Under the pieces are notes generated by a model. The model was not told the origin of the DNA, ran no database searches, and saw only the letters and a list, made by a program, of their open reading frames with translations. Made by a program: the position numbers and the translations under genes. From the NCBI RefSeq assembly GCF_003390375.1, contig NZ_QUOT01000001.1:992001-1056000 (forward strand): a stretch of DNA of 64,000 bases. Reading direction: 5' to 3'. Shown here in pieces: positions 8,256 through 17,361 of this stretch. Positions within the stretch are counted from its first letter, which is position 1. Every line of letters starts with the position of its first letter. Source of the stretch: Thalassotalea euphylliae (GTDB lineage: Bacteria; Pseudomonadota; Gammaproteobacteria; Enterobacterales; Alteromonadaceae).

Positions 8256-8531
8256 AAGCCCTGCCCTAATTAATTTTTTTCTTATCAGCCCATTGAATAG
8301 GTAACTGATTAAAATCTTTATTATTAGTAGTCTAGGACATGATCTGGGTAATTTAGCTAAGCGCGCAATTTTAATCGCTGAAAACCAAGAATAATCTTCG
8401 CAATAAAGGACTGAGAAAGTAGCGCTTAACTAAGTATTAAAAATGTGAAGTGCCTAATTACAGCATAAGTACAGTGTCAAGCTTAGGCACTGTGTGGTAA
8501 TGTTAAAGACAAGGGCTTAGTTGATAAATCA

Positions 8532-9836
8532 TTAAGATAGGTTATCAACCGAGCTAACGATCCCTTGCATACCAGCATTAATTTCTTTAAATACACCGTC
8601 AACTTGCGCAATTAGCGCTGCGCCAGCTTCTGACTTTTCTTGTGTTAATTGAATATCTTCATTAAGTGATGTTGTCATTGTTTGGTTGTTTTTTACAACC
8701 TCAGAAATTTCCGCTGTAGAAGCGCTTGTTCTCGCCGCTAAACTTCTTACTTCATCAGCAACTACCGCAAAACCTCGCCCCATTTCACCAGCTCGCGCCG
8801 CTTCAATGGCAGCGTTTAGCGCAAGTAAGTTGGTTTGATCGGCAATGGATGAAATAGTATTGACGATATCGCTAATTTTGTCTGACTGATTCGCCAATCC
8901 AGTAATATTAGCTGCTAAATTTTCAACGTTTCCGGTAATTTCATCCATGATGTTCACCGAATCATTTAACACTTCTTTCGCCACTTCAGAGACTTGTTCA
9001 GTTTCCACAACAGTTGATTGCACCGCTTCTGACGCATTTTTCAGGTTAGCAACTCGTGCGGTAATATCAGACGCAAACTTAACAATTCGAACTAGCTTAC
9101 CCGTATTGTCAAAAATAGGGTTGTAACTCGCCTCCAACCAAACCACATCGCCATTGGCTGTGCGACGCTCAAACATGCCTTGAACAAACTGACCACTGTT
9201 GAGCTTTCGCCAAAACTCAGCACACTCAGGGCTTGAAGTAAGTTCTTTTGAGCAAAAAATCTTATGATGCTTGCCTTTTATTTCATCCAAACTGTATTGC
9301 ATGGCTTGCAAAAAGTTGTCATTCGCTTCGAGAATGGTGCCATCAAGTGCAAAGGATATTGTCGCAGTGGAGCGATCCAAGGCTGAAAGCACGCCATTTT
9401 GCGTGTCCGCTCGTTCAACGAACTCTGTGATATCAGACGCAATTTTAACGATTGAATCAACCTGACCTTGCTCGCCTTTTACTGGAATATAACTGGCCTC
9501 TAGCCAGACTTCTTGATTGTTCTTAGTAATTCGCTTGAATTTATCGGTAAATGACTGACCTTGCGATAACTTTTGCCAAAAGCTTTGATAGTCACTGGAT
9601 TGACTATAAGCCCGATCGCAGAATATGCGGTGGTGTTTGCCGAGCACTTCATTGCGGGTATATCCAACAACATTTAGAAAGTTTTCGTTAACATCAATGA
9701 TGGTGCCATCATGCTTGAACTCTATAAACGCTGTTGAGCCTTTAATGCTATCCAGTACATTTCTTGCCTTTAAATCTTCCTGATTCTGAGGAGCTATCTC
9801 TTGTTCAACTTTTTTAAACTTAGAAAATAGATTCAT
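8532..9836 (-). CDS. Cytoplasmic PAS-PAS methyl-accepting chemotaxis protein
   Basis: 434 aa with no membrane segment. PAS domain 1 spans about residues 28-140 and PAS domain 2 about 150-262; each has the FLNVVGYT or FLQAMQYS type helix, then GKHHKIFC and WLEASYNPI, which are typical of PAS_3/PAC units in Aer-like receptors. The C-terminal ~165 residues are the MCP signalling hairpin with IADQTNLLALNAAIEAARAG at the CheA/CheW tip. The protein ends soon after the hairpin and lacks a CheR-binding pentapeptide. AGGGGAAT precedes the ATG. It is a close paralogue of the protein at 11762-13072. Ligand or cofactor (haem, flavin or none) cannot be told. Confidence 0.92.
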   Translation of the reverse strand: MNLFSKFKKVEQEIAPQNQEDLKARNVLDSIKGSTAFIEFKHDGTIIDVNENFLNVVGYTRNEVLGKHHRIFCDRAYSQSSDYQSFWQKLSQGQSFTDKFKRITKNNQEVWLEASYIPVKGEQGQVDSIVKIASDITEFVERADTQNGVLSALDRSTATISFALDGTILEANDNFLQAMQYSLDEIKGKHHKIFCSKELTSSPECAEFWRKLNSGQFVQGMFERRTANGDVVWLEASYNPIFDNTGKLVRIVKFASDITARVANLKNASEAVQSTVVETEQVSEVAKEVLNDSVNIMDEITGNVENLAANITGLANQSDKISDIVNTISSIADQTNLLALNAAIEAARAGEMGRGFAVVADEVRSLAARTSASTAEISEVVKNNQTMTTSLNEDIQLTQEKSEAGAALIAQVDGVFKEINAGMQGIVSSVDNLS

Positions 9837-10461
9837 GTAATTCCCCTAGAACGAATAAAGCGGTATAAGAAGTATTGCAGTAAATAGCATTACTGGTTGA
9901 AAAATGACCGCGGGATTCTCTACTGGAAATGTTACAAATTTATGACAAAGCAGAGTATTTAGCAGTGGTCAAACCAATGAAGAGTCCTATACAACATTTT
10001 GCTTGGCCGTTTTCATATGCCTGAATGTATTTGGTTACTTCTTTAGCATTCCAACTAGGTTTATACGCAGGCAGTCAACAATTAGTTCTTTCACCGGGAA
10101 CAAACTTAGACATTCCTGTGCAAGATATACAAACGCCAGAGGTAGTTAAAGAGTAGCACTGCCTTTATCAGTACTTGGCATCGATACTTAGCTTTTAGGA
10201 AAAAAGTACTTTGCTTGTGCCCTATCAATGTGCTCTATCAATGTACTCTGTCAATATAATCCAATGTTTCAGCAGATAAAATTGAGTCGTTATAGTATAG
10301 TGCGCGCGCGTTGATAACAGCGCTTAGTTACAGGCAAAACTAGAAGCGAAACCTTGAGTTATGGCCATAGTTTTTGCATTTCAAATTACTTTCGAATGAA
10401 TTTATCTGGTCGGCTATAGTTTCAATAGCAGACGCTACCATGACGAAAAGAGCTTACATTA
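9837..10461. other. Intergenic region between chemoreceptor genes
   Basis: 625 bp between divergently transcribed chemoreceptor genes. Apart from one short reading frame (10025-10156) I see no gene, tRNA or strong hairpin. The right third is AT-rich, with a GCGCGCG run near 10303, and must hold the promoter of the chemoreceptor at 10462. Confidence 0.5.
10025..10156 (+). CDS. Short reading frame of 43 codons, doubtful
   Basis: An ATG frame encoding MYLVTSLAFQLGLYAGSQ followed by a soluble stretch with LSPGTNLDIPVQDIQTPEVV. The composition looks protein-like rather than random, but there is no clear ribosome-binding site. It could be a real small protein or the eroded end of a larger gene. 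Confidence 0.25.
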   Translation: MYLVTSLAFQLGLYAGSQQLVLSPGTNLDIPVQDIQTPEVVKE

Positions 10462-11574
10462 ATGGACAACATAACTTCTTCTGAGCAACAGCCAGCGATT
10501 CCATTTTCCGCTATTGCGATACGCGCATGTAAATTTAGCATTATCATCGGGTCAATTTTAACTATGATAAACCAATGGAATGGCATATTTGGCGATGCCA
10601 ATATTGCAGTTATTCCTATGCTACTCACCTATTTAGTGCCGTTTTGCGTGTCGTCTTACAGCAGTTACCTAAGCGAAGTGTCTTGTCGTAAACGTGAAAC
10701 CGACATGCGCAATATGCTAGTGAACAAGCAAGCACATAACCAAAGCTTGCAGCAAACAGGTAATAGCATGCATTCCCTTACTCAAACCTTAGTAACCAAT
10801 GCTACGAACGTGAATGCGGCCTCGAGAAAGCGAGTGCCATTTATTGAGAGCTTGGTAGGCATTATGGCAGATTCAGTAAATCAAAGCCGCAATAGCTGCA
10901 CCGAATTAACTGATTCTCGTACTCATGTTGCTGAGCTAAAACAAATGTTTACTGCTATTACTGAACATATAGAACAGCTGGTAAACGAAATTAAAGTGAA
11001 TGCCGATAGCACCATTTCGTTAAAAGCCGAGACTGCAGAGTTTTTAAAAGACTTCAATCAAGTGGTTGAGATGGCCGACACCATTAGTTCACTATCAGAA
11101 AAAACCAACTTACTTGCTTTGAATGCATCAATTGAAGCAGCGCGTGCTGGTGAATTAGGGCGAGGTTTTGCAGTCGTCGCAGAAGAAGTAAAAACCTTAG
11201 CGAACGCATCGAAAGACAGTGCTAGTGATATTGATCAAGTTTGTCAGGCACTTAGAGTGAAACAACAAGAAATTGAACAGAAATTTGAAGCCTTGGCCAA
11301 CTCACTATCGCAATCGATGAATTTATCAACCAGTGGTCAGAGCAATTTATCAGGCCAAATGGAGCACGCTCTCTCTGCCATTGAAATTATCAACACGCAC
11401 TTAACCGATATTATCAGTCAAAACGAACACGCCTGCGATCGCTTTAGTGAAGTTGCAGAGCAAATTGATATGATGAAAGCTGATGCAGAAAAAGCAGTGC
11501 AAGGCTCTGCCAACAATATCCAAATTGGTCAGCAAGTACTTGAGCTAATTGATGATGTAAGGGCAGCTTCGTAA
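10462..11574 (+). CDS. Methyl-accepting chemotaxis protein with two N-terminal membrane helices
   Basis: The 370-aa receptor has no periplasmic sensory domain: two hydrophobic helices (~10-28 and ~42-65) are joined by a loop of only a dozen residues (NQWNGIFGDANI), so sensing must occur in the membrane or from within. After a linker region, the C-terminal part holds the signalling tip (SEKTNLLALNASIEAARAG, then LGRGFAVVAEEVKTLA), which couples to CheW and CheA. Coiled-coil heptads continue to the end. It lies between the two PAS receptors, divergent from one and convergent with the other. Stimulus unknown. Confidence 0.9.
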   Translation: MDNITSSEQQPAIPFSAIAIRACKFSIIIGSILTMINQWNGIFGDANIAVIPMLLTYLVPFCVSSYSSYLSEVSCRKRETDMRNMLVNKQAHNQSLQQTGNSMHSLTQTLVTNATNVNAASRKRVPFIESLVGIMADSVNQSRNSCTELTDSRTHVAELKQMFTAITEHIEQLVNEIKVNADSTISLKAETAEFLKDFNQVVEMADTISSLSEKTNLLALNASIEAARAGELGRGFAVVAEEVKTLANASKDSASDIDQVCQALRVKQQEIEQKFEALANSLSQSMNLSTSGQSNLSGQMEHALSAIEIINTHLTDIISQNEHACDRFSEVAEQIDMMKADAEKAVQGSANNIQIGQQVLELIDDVRAAS

Positions 11575-11594
11575 CTAGCAGCGAGCAGTTTTAA

Positions 11595-11628
11595 GCTAAA
11601 TGGAGATTAGCAATAACCTCCATTTAGC
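11595..11628 (+). terminator. Hairpin with 11-bp perfect stem after the chemoreceptor gene
   Basis: Arms GCTAAATGGAG and CTCCATTTAGC pair perfectly around a 12-nt loop, 21 bp after the stop at 11574, followed by GATTTT. It may act as a terminator together with the second hairpin at 11669. Confidence 0.6.
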
Positions 11629-11668
11629 GATTTTCGGAATTTTTTAATGCAGCGAAAAATTCTATGAA

Positions 11669-11698
11669 ACGAGAGACCAAAATAGATCTCTCGTTTTT
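11669..11698. terminator. Intrinsic terminator between convergent chemoreceptor genes
   Basis: Arms ACGAGAGA and TCTCTCGT with a 10-nt loop, then TTTT. It is placed between two convergent genes, reads best on the plus strand and probably serves the gene ending at 11574. Confidence 0.7.
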
Positions 11699-11761
11699 AT
11701 ATATCCTAGCCTTTTAAAAATTTTATTTTGTCGCTCGATATTTTGCCGTAACTTAACCAGA

Positions 11762-13072
11762 CTAGTTGGAAAGATTTTCCACCGCTGTCACTATCCCTGA
11801 CATACCAGCATTGATTTCTCTAAACACACCATCTACTTGGGTGATTAATGCACTGCCAGCTTCCGATTTTTCTTGCGTTAATTTAATATCTTGCGACAGA
11901 GAAGTTGTCATTGTTTGGTTGTTCTTAACCACTTCGGCAATCTCAGCAGTTGATGCACTTGTTCTTGCCGCTAGACTCCTTACTTCGTCGGCCACAACCG
12001 CAAAACCGCGCCCTAAATCACCCGCTCTTGCTGCCTCAATCGCGGCATTTAATGCCAGCAAATTGGTTTGGTCGGCAATCGACGAAATGGTGTTAACAAT
12101 ATCGCTGATTTGATCCGATTGATTCGATAACCCTGAAATATTAGTGGCAAGATTTTCAACATTGGCAGTTATTTCATCCATTGTTGCCACAGAATCATCT
12201 AGTACGCCTTTTGCTAACTCTGACACTTGCTCAGTTTCTGCAACTGTTGACTGCACGGCTTCTGAGGCATTTTTCACGCTTGCTATGCGATCAGTAATAT
12301 TTGATGCAAATTTTACTATTCTGATTAGTTTGCCTTGGTTATCAAAAATTGGGTTGTAGCTTGCTTCCAGCCAAACAACATCACCAGCGGCATTGCGACG
12401 TTCAAACATACCTTGCACAAACTGCCCACTGTTTAATTGTCGCCATAATTGTGCGTACTCTGGGCTAGCAACAAGCTCTTTCGAACAAAATATTTTGTGA
12501 TGCTTTCCTTTGATGTCTTGAAGCGAGTATTGAACGGTTTGAAGGAAGTTTTCATTAGCGTCAAGAATGGTGCCATCGAGTGCAAAAGAAATCACCGCAC
12601 TCGATCTATTTAACGCCGAAACCACACCATTTTGAATGTCTGCTGCCAGCACATAGTCGGTAATATCAGTTGCAATTTTAACAATCGAAATGATCTGGCC
12701 ATGCTCGTCTTTCACTGGGTTATAGCTAGCTTCTAGCCAAATCGCTTGGTTATCTTTCGTAAAGCGTTGGAATTTATCAGTAAAAGCATGCCCTTGTGCT
12801 AGTCTTTCCCAAAAGTTTCTGTACTCACTTGAATTACTATACGCTGGCTCGCAAAAAATTTTGTGATGCTTTCCGACTATATCAGTTAAGCGGTAGCCCG
12901 TCGCATTTAAAAAATTACTGTTTGCATCCACTATGGTGCCTTGTGGTGTGAACTCAATATATGCAGTTGAACTCTTGATGCTCTCTAATATATGTCTTGC
13001 CTTGATATCGGCTTGTTGCTGAGCAGTCACAGCGTGTTCAATTTTTTTTGTAGTTCTAGGAAAAAAGTTCAT
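11762..13072 (-). CDS. Cytoplasmic PAS-PAS methyl-accepting chemotaxis protein (paralogue)
   Basis: 436 aa from the ATG at 13072, which has AAGGA six bases upstream and gives MNFFPRTTKK, matching the start of its paralogue at 8532-9836 (MNLFSKFKK). A longer frame from 13108 exists but lacks this support. Architecture is the same: PAS 1 (~30-140), PAS 2 (~150-262, FDNQGKLIRIVKFASNIT) and the MCP hairpin (IADQTNLLALNAAIEAARAG, DLGRGFAVVADEV). There is no membrane helix and no CheR tether. The two paralogues are near-identical in the hairpin and differ mostly in the PAS parts, which suggests duplication with retuned input. Confidence 0.92.
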   Translation of the reverse strand: MNFFPRTTKKIEHAVTAQQQADIKARHILESIKSSTAYIEFTPQGTIVDANSNFLNATGYRLTDIVGKHHKIFCEPAYSNSSEYRNFWERLAQGHAFTDKFQRFTKDNQAIWLEASYNPVKDEHGQIISIVKIATDITDYVLAADIQNGVVSALNRSSAVISFALDGTILDANENFLQTVQYSLQDIKGKHHKIFCSKELVASPEYAQLWRQLNSGQFVQGMFERRNAAGDVVWLEASYNPIFDNQGKLIRIVKFASNITDRIASVKNASEAVQSTVAETEQVSELAKGVLDDSVATMDEITANVENLATNISGLSNQSDQISDIVNTISSIADQTNLLALNAAIEAARAGDLGRGFAVVADEVRSLAARTSASTAEIAEVVKNNQTMTTSLSQDIKLTQEKSEAGSALITQVDGVFREINAGMSGIVTAVENLSN

Positions 13073-13469
13073 ACAGATCCTTGATGATAATACTCTCGGG
13101 GCGAGCATGAGAAGATACAGACAATTTCACGAAAATTCTTGATATAAATTAAAGATTGCTACCTTTTGCTACAATTTAATTACATTTCGAACACTTTCTG
13201 TACCATTAAGTTCAAAAAATGGATTTATGAATAACCAAGAAATAAGCTATTAACCGTCAACTCGATGCCTTTTCCTGTAATTTCGAAATAAAAACGTTGA
13301 CCGTATCATTTGCTTGCCAGCCATTAAAACCTTGAATATTGACCAATCGGGCAATAATATTTTTGTCTTCTATACTTGCTCCAACCTATTTTCGCGATTG
13401 CGTAATAGGCGAAGCTGTATCGTAAAGGAGATTAAAACAAACAAAAATTCAAACAATCGGAGACTAACA
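13073..13469. other. Intergenic region, no gene seen
   Basis: About 400 bp between divergent genes. A frame open from 13314 joins the gene at 13470, but its translation looks random and the ribosome-binding site is at the downstream ATG. It must hold the promoters of both neighbours; I cannot place them with confidence. Confidence 0.5.
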
Positions 13470-13919
13470 ATGAAAAAAGTAATGGTTTTTATCGCCAGTA
13501 TTTTGCTTAGTTGTTCCGCCGTAAGCAAAGATAGATTAGAAGTATTTACAGACTACGACCTAGGTACTGATATATTTTCAATTACAACGGTTAAAATTGA
13601 CCCAAACATGGAAGATATTTACCTAGCTGGGCTCAATCAGAGTTGGGTAAAGGCAGTAAAAATTCAAAAAGAGCTTGGCTATATTAAAGATTGGCGAATC
13701 TACGCCAGCGACTTGCCACAAAGTGGTCATTTCAACATGGTATTAATGGTAGTGTTTGAACAAGCCAATGATATGGAGCCCAACAAAAAACGCTATGATG
13801 CCTTTATGAAGAAATGGGGCGAAGCCAATCAGAAAAAATCCCAACAAATTTCCGCTAAATACCCTGAAGTTCGCACACTGACGGGCGAATACCGAATGCG
13901 TGAAATTATTATGAAGTAG
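13470..13919 (+). CDS. Small exported protein of unknown function
   Basis: 149 aa starting at the ATG preceded by CGGAG. Residues 1-18 are a Sec signal peptide (MKKVMVFIASILLSCSAVSK) and the mature part is periplasmic. The C-terminal portion (WRIYASDLP, then FNMVLMVVFEQANDM, then YDAFMKKWGEA, ending TGEYRMREI) resembles dimeric alpha-beta barrel proteins of the NIPSNAP or EthD kind in its order of strands and helices, but I do not recognise the family. It stands as a single gene. Confidence 0.75.
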   Translation: MKKVMVFIASILLSCSAVSKDRLEVFTDYDLGTDIFSITTVKIDPNMEDIYLAGLNQSWVKAVKIQKELGYIKDWRIYASDLPQSGHFNMVLMVVFEQANDMEPNKKRYDAFMKKWGEANQKKSQQISAKYPEVRTLTGEYRMREIIMK

Positions 13920-14215
13920 CGAATTAAAATAAGTTACCAATTTTGGCGATACTTGCTAAGCGCATAAACTTCCCATGTGTCGCCTATCTAATTTATGTAC
14001 TTCTCACCGAACAAATCGACAACAATTTCTGTACATTAAATAATTTGATGTTCGGCCAGCAGATTTTTATTTAACCAGTTGGTTAGTTTTTGCTTTTCTC
14101 ATACGATAATTGGTTTTCATGTTTTCTTTAACTGCCGAACAAATTTAACTAGTGAATTAACTAGTGAGCAAGGCGTAAAAGAAGACATGAGAAAATATGA
14201 GTACTACTCGATGCA

Positions 14216-16174
14216 TTATTTTAAGTAGGTGTAACCATCTAAACAATATTCATAGAAATCAATCCAGTTAACCCCTTCGCGTGGCTTAATTTGGCCTCGT
14301 TGAATTTGTTTATCGATCTCTTTTTTGATCGCCTGCGCCATAATTTCTGGCGTGTATTGCATGGTAGAAAGTACGCCTTTAACTGAGCTACCTTTGACCA
14401 CTTCTTCAATGTAGAAATCTTTTGGATCGTCATCGTAACTGACAATATGCACTTCGTTTAAACGGCCAAACAAATTGTGCATATCGCCCATTACATCTTG
14501 ATAGGCGCCAGTTAAGAAAATACCAATAAAGTAATCTTCGTCTTTATTGAGCGAGTGCAGCGGCACGTTGCTAGCAACTGGGTTACCTGTCGCCTCATCA
14601 CCGATGAATTTGTCAATTTTGCCATCGCTGTCGCAGGTAATATCCACTAGGCTGCACAGCTTAGTAGGTTTTTCTTGATGGCGAGAGATAGGCACAATCG
14701 GCAATACTTGATCAATTGCCCAAGAGTCGGCAGCAGATTGGAAAACCGAGAAGTTAGCCAAGTATTGCGACGAGAGCATTTCTGGAATTTCTTTTAGCTC
14801 TTCCGGCACAAACTCTTGTTGCTGCGCCAGCACATCAATGGTTTCTAGCGTCCGCCAGTAGATAGTTTCTACTTTCGCCATTTCTTCAAGCGAGAGTACA
14901 TCGAGTTTAAACGCTTGCATCGCCTGTTCTTTTAACTGAGCAATATCATTAAACGCTTCTTGGTAGTTATCTTGATTCAGGCCTGTTTCAATATCACGCA
15001 AATTGGTGACAATTATATGCTCACCCGTTGCTTTGCGTGTGCTGTACTCGGCGCCGCGCGGGTGTATTTCACCAATCACTTTAGTCACCACACACGAGTG
15101 ATGCGCTGTCATGGCGCGGCCACTTTCGCTCACTAGGTGTGGATGGGCAACGCCAGCTAAGTCACAGCTTTGTTTAAAGCCATAAACGATATCGGCAATA
15201 TATTCTTCTAAGCCATAGTTACAGGAGGAATCATTGGTTGATTGCGAGCCGTCATAATCAACGGCTAATCCACCACCGACATCAACATATTCCAGTGGCA
15301 CACCTTGTTTAACAAGACGCGAGTAGACCAAAGACGCTTCTTGCACCGCTTCTTTAATAGCGCGAATATCGGTGAGTTGGCTGCCAATATGAAAATGTAG
15401 CAACTTGATGGTATCAGCCATGCCCTCTTGTTCGAGCAAGGTTACGGCATTTAAAATTTCGGCAATGCTTAGGCCAAATTTAGCGCGCTCACCACTTGAG
15501 CTTTCCCACTTACCGCGACCTTTCACCATCATTTTTACCCGCAGGCCAATAATAGGTTTAACGCCAAGCTGTTTGGAAAGCTTGATTAACATAGTGAGTT
15601 CACTGAACTTCTCAACCACAATCACCATATTGCGATTGATTTTTAGGCCAAGTAAGGCAAGGCGCAGGTATTCTTCGTCTTTGTAACCGTTAAGGATCGT
15701 CAGTGAGTTTTTATTGGTATTGTAGGCAAGTGCCGCAATCAGCTCTGGTTTTGAGCCAGCTTCAAGGCCATAGTCAAAACGCGTACCGGCATCGACAATT
15801 TCCTCGATGACCTCGCGCATTTGATTCACTTTGACCGGAAATACCCCCATATATCGGCCTTCGTAGTCAGCCTCTTCAATGGTGCTGCGAAACGTGCGAT
15901 TTAGGCGCTCTACTTGTGAACGTAGTATGTCATGAAAACGAATAACGGCTGGAAATTCAATACCCTCTGTGACCATTTCATCAACGATTTCACGTAAGTT
16001 AATTTTTAAATTCGGTTGGTCATAACGTGGCGTTACTTGCAAGTCGCCCTGCTCGCCAATAGCAAAGTAGCCGTTGCCCCAACGGTTTACTCGGTAGGTT
16101 TTTTCGGCATCATCAATAGTCCATGCCGCACTGGTATTCGCTAATTCTTGTATTGCTAAATCATCACGGCTCAT
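14216..16174 (-). CDS. speA: Biosynthetic arginine decarboxylase SpeA
   Basis: 652 aa, PLP-dependent fold-type III enzyme converting arginine to agmatine and CO2; length is typical of SpeA. The PLP lysine lies in VFPVKVNQ (about residue 115). The barrel carries HFHIGSQ and DVGGGLAVDYDGS, and the C-terminal beta domain has the catalytic CSLVDITCDSDG motif with the Cys from the partner subunit. It ends with the LDGYTYLK tail. Its ATG overlaps the speB stop by 4 nt, so the two are one operon, speB first. It feeds agmatine to SpeB and then putrescine to SpeE. Confidence 0.97.
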   Translation of the reverse strand: MSRDDLAIQELANTSAAWTIDDAEKTYRVNRWGNGYFAIGEQGDLQVTPRYDQPNLKINLREIVDEMVTEGIEFPAVIRFHDILRSQVERLNRTFRSTIEEADYEGRYMGVFPVKVNQMREVIEEIVDAGTRFDYGLEAGSKPELIAALAYNTNKNSLTILNGYKDEEYLRLALLGLKINRNMVIVVEKFSELTMLIKLSKQLGVKPIIGLRVKMMVKGRGKWESSSGERAKFGLSIAEILNAVTLLEQEGMADTIKLLHFHIGSQLTDIRAIKEAVQEASLVYSRLVKQGVPLEYVDVGGGLAVDYDGSQSTNDSSCNYGLEEYIADIVYGFKQSCDLAGVAHPHLVSESGRAMTAHHSCVVTKVIGEIHPRGAEYSTRKATGEHIIVTNLRDIETGLNQDNYQEAFNDIAQLKEQAMQAFKLDVLSLEEMAKVETIYWRTLETIDVLAQQQEFVPEELKEIPEMLSSQYLANFSVFQSAADSWAIDQVLPIVPISRHQEKPTKLCSLVDITCDSDGKIDKFIGDEATGNPVASNVPLHSLNKDEDYFIGIFLTGAYQDVMGDMHNLFGRLNEVHIVSYDDDPKDFYIEEVVKGSSVKGVLSTMQYTPEIMAQAIKKEIDKQIQRGQIKPREGVNWIDFYEYCLDGYTYLK

Positions 16175-17154
16175 AAGTTAGCCTCCGCGCCATTTTTAAT
16201 ATGAGCACTAACATCCGAATTTAAACAAAGCAGTAACTCACGTACCACTTTGGCAGCAAACACATCGCTATTACCTGTACTGTCAATTTCAGGAGAAAGT
16301 TCAACCACATCGCAGCCAACAAAGTTTTTGCGCTGTAAAATTTTGCACAAGCTAACAAACGAATGAAAGTCTTCCCCGCCCGGCTCAGGAGTGCCAGTGC
16401 CAGGGAAAAAGCTGGGGTCAAAATAGTCTAAATCTAGCGTTAGATAAATCGGTCTATCATCGGCTATCGCTTCTACCGCCGACAAAAAGTCTGCACGACT
16501 TTGCATAATCGTTTGGTTATCGCGCATCCAATCGTATTCTTCTTTAGTACCTGAGCGAATACCGTACTGAATCAGCTGGTTTTGCTCGGTGAAATGGTCG
16601 CTCACTCGGCGAATAATTGAGGCATGTGAATAGTGATAGCCCAAATAGCCATCACGCAAATCAGCGTGGGCGTCTAAGTGCAGTAACACAAGATCAGGGT
16701 ATTCTTGTAAATAACGAGTGATTGGTGCGTAAGAGATCGAATGCTCACCGCCAAGAGTTAATACTCGTACCTTGTCTTTGGCTAACGAGACATCAGCGAA
16801 CACGTCATTAAAGGTACTATTCGCTTGTAAGTATTGCGTTTTAATATGCTCGGGATCTGTGTCTTCAGTGATATTTATATCAATAGGTAAGTTGCCTAAG
16901 TCACTAAAGCAGTAGTTTTCCAAATCGTCGTCTAAATAAGGCGAGTATGACTCAATGCCATCAGAAACTGCTCGCAGCGCATTGGGGCCATGTTTAGTGC
17001 CTTTGCGAAAACATGCCGTGCCATCAAATTCAAAACCAATTAAATGGGTAGTATTTGCATTGATCTCCAACTCAGTAGATGACCATTCAAACGGCACAGG
17101 TGCCTTAATTAACGGGGTGTTGATCGTTTTTAAACTACTCACTGATTTTGCCAC
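16171..17154 (-). CDS. speB: Agmatinase (arginase/agmatinase family)
   Basis: 327-aa ureohydrolase that hydrolyses agmatine to putrescine and urea. The binuclear manganese ligands are all visible: GGEHSIS, LLHLDAHADLRD and LDLDYFDPSFFPGTG, with PEPGG for substrate binding. It overlaps speA by 4 nt. It is divergent from the speD-speE operon across a 207-bp shared promoter region, so the whole arginine-to-spermidine route is encoded here. Agmatinase rather than arginase is chosen because of the operon with SpeA. Confidence 0.94.
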   Translation of the reverse strand: MAKSVSSLKTINTPLIKAPVPFEWSSTELEINANTTHLIGFEFDGTACFRKGTKHGPNALRAVSDGIESYSPYLDDDLENYCFSDLGNLPIDINITEDTDPEHIKTQYLQANSTFNDVFADVSLAKDKVRVLTLGGEHSISYAPITRYLQEYPDLVLLHLDAHADLRDGYLGYHYSHASIIRRVSDHFTEQNQLIQYGIRSGTKEEYDWMRDNQTIMQSRADFLSAVEAIADDRPIYLTLDLDYFDPSFFPGTGTPEPGGEDFHSFVSLCKILQRKNFVGCDVVELSPEIDSTGNSDVFAAKVVRELLLCLNSDVSAHIKNGAEANL

Positions 17155-17361
17155 TGATTTTACCCAAATATTAACTCACAAAATTTTGCGCAATTATGCA
17201 AAAATTCCTGAATAAGTATAGTATTTTTTAGTACGCCAAATAGTAGCTAAAATAACAGCCCAATAGCGCCATTTAATGGGCGATAAAACATAGTTGTAAA
17301 CCACAAAATAATTTGTAAAATACCGCACCATTTTTTTGCGTGTTGCTTTAGAGGGCAAGTC

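Noticed and set aside
9248..9465. Short frames on both strands inside the first PAS chemoreceptor
   Set aside because: Shadows of the conserved PAS codons; no independent start signals.
13073..13108. Longer start for the second PAS chemoreceptor
   Set aside because: AAGGA and homology with the paralogue both point to the ATG at 13072.
13314..13469. Longer start for the small exported protein
   Set aside because: The extra residues look random and the signal peptide and ribosome-binding site fit the ATG at 13470.
14145..14172. Direct repeat AACTAGTGA found twice before the speA end
   Set aside because: Too short and in an AT-rich stretch; no function can be argued.
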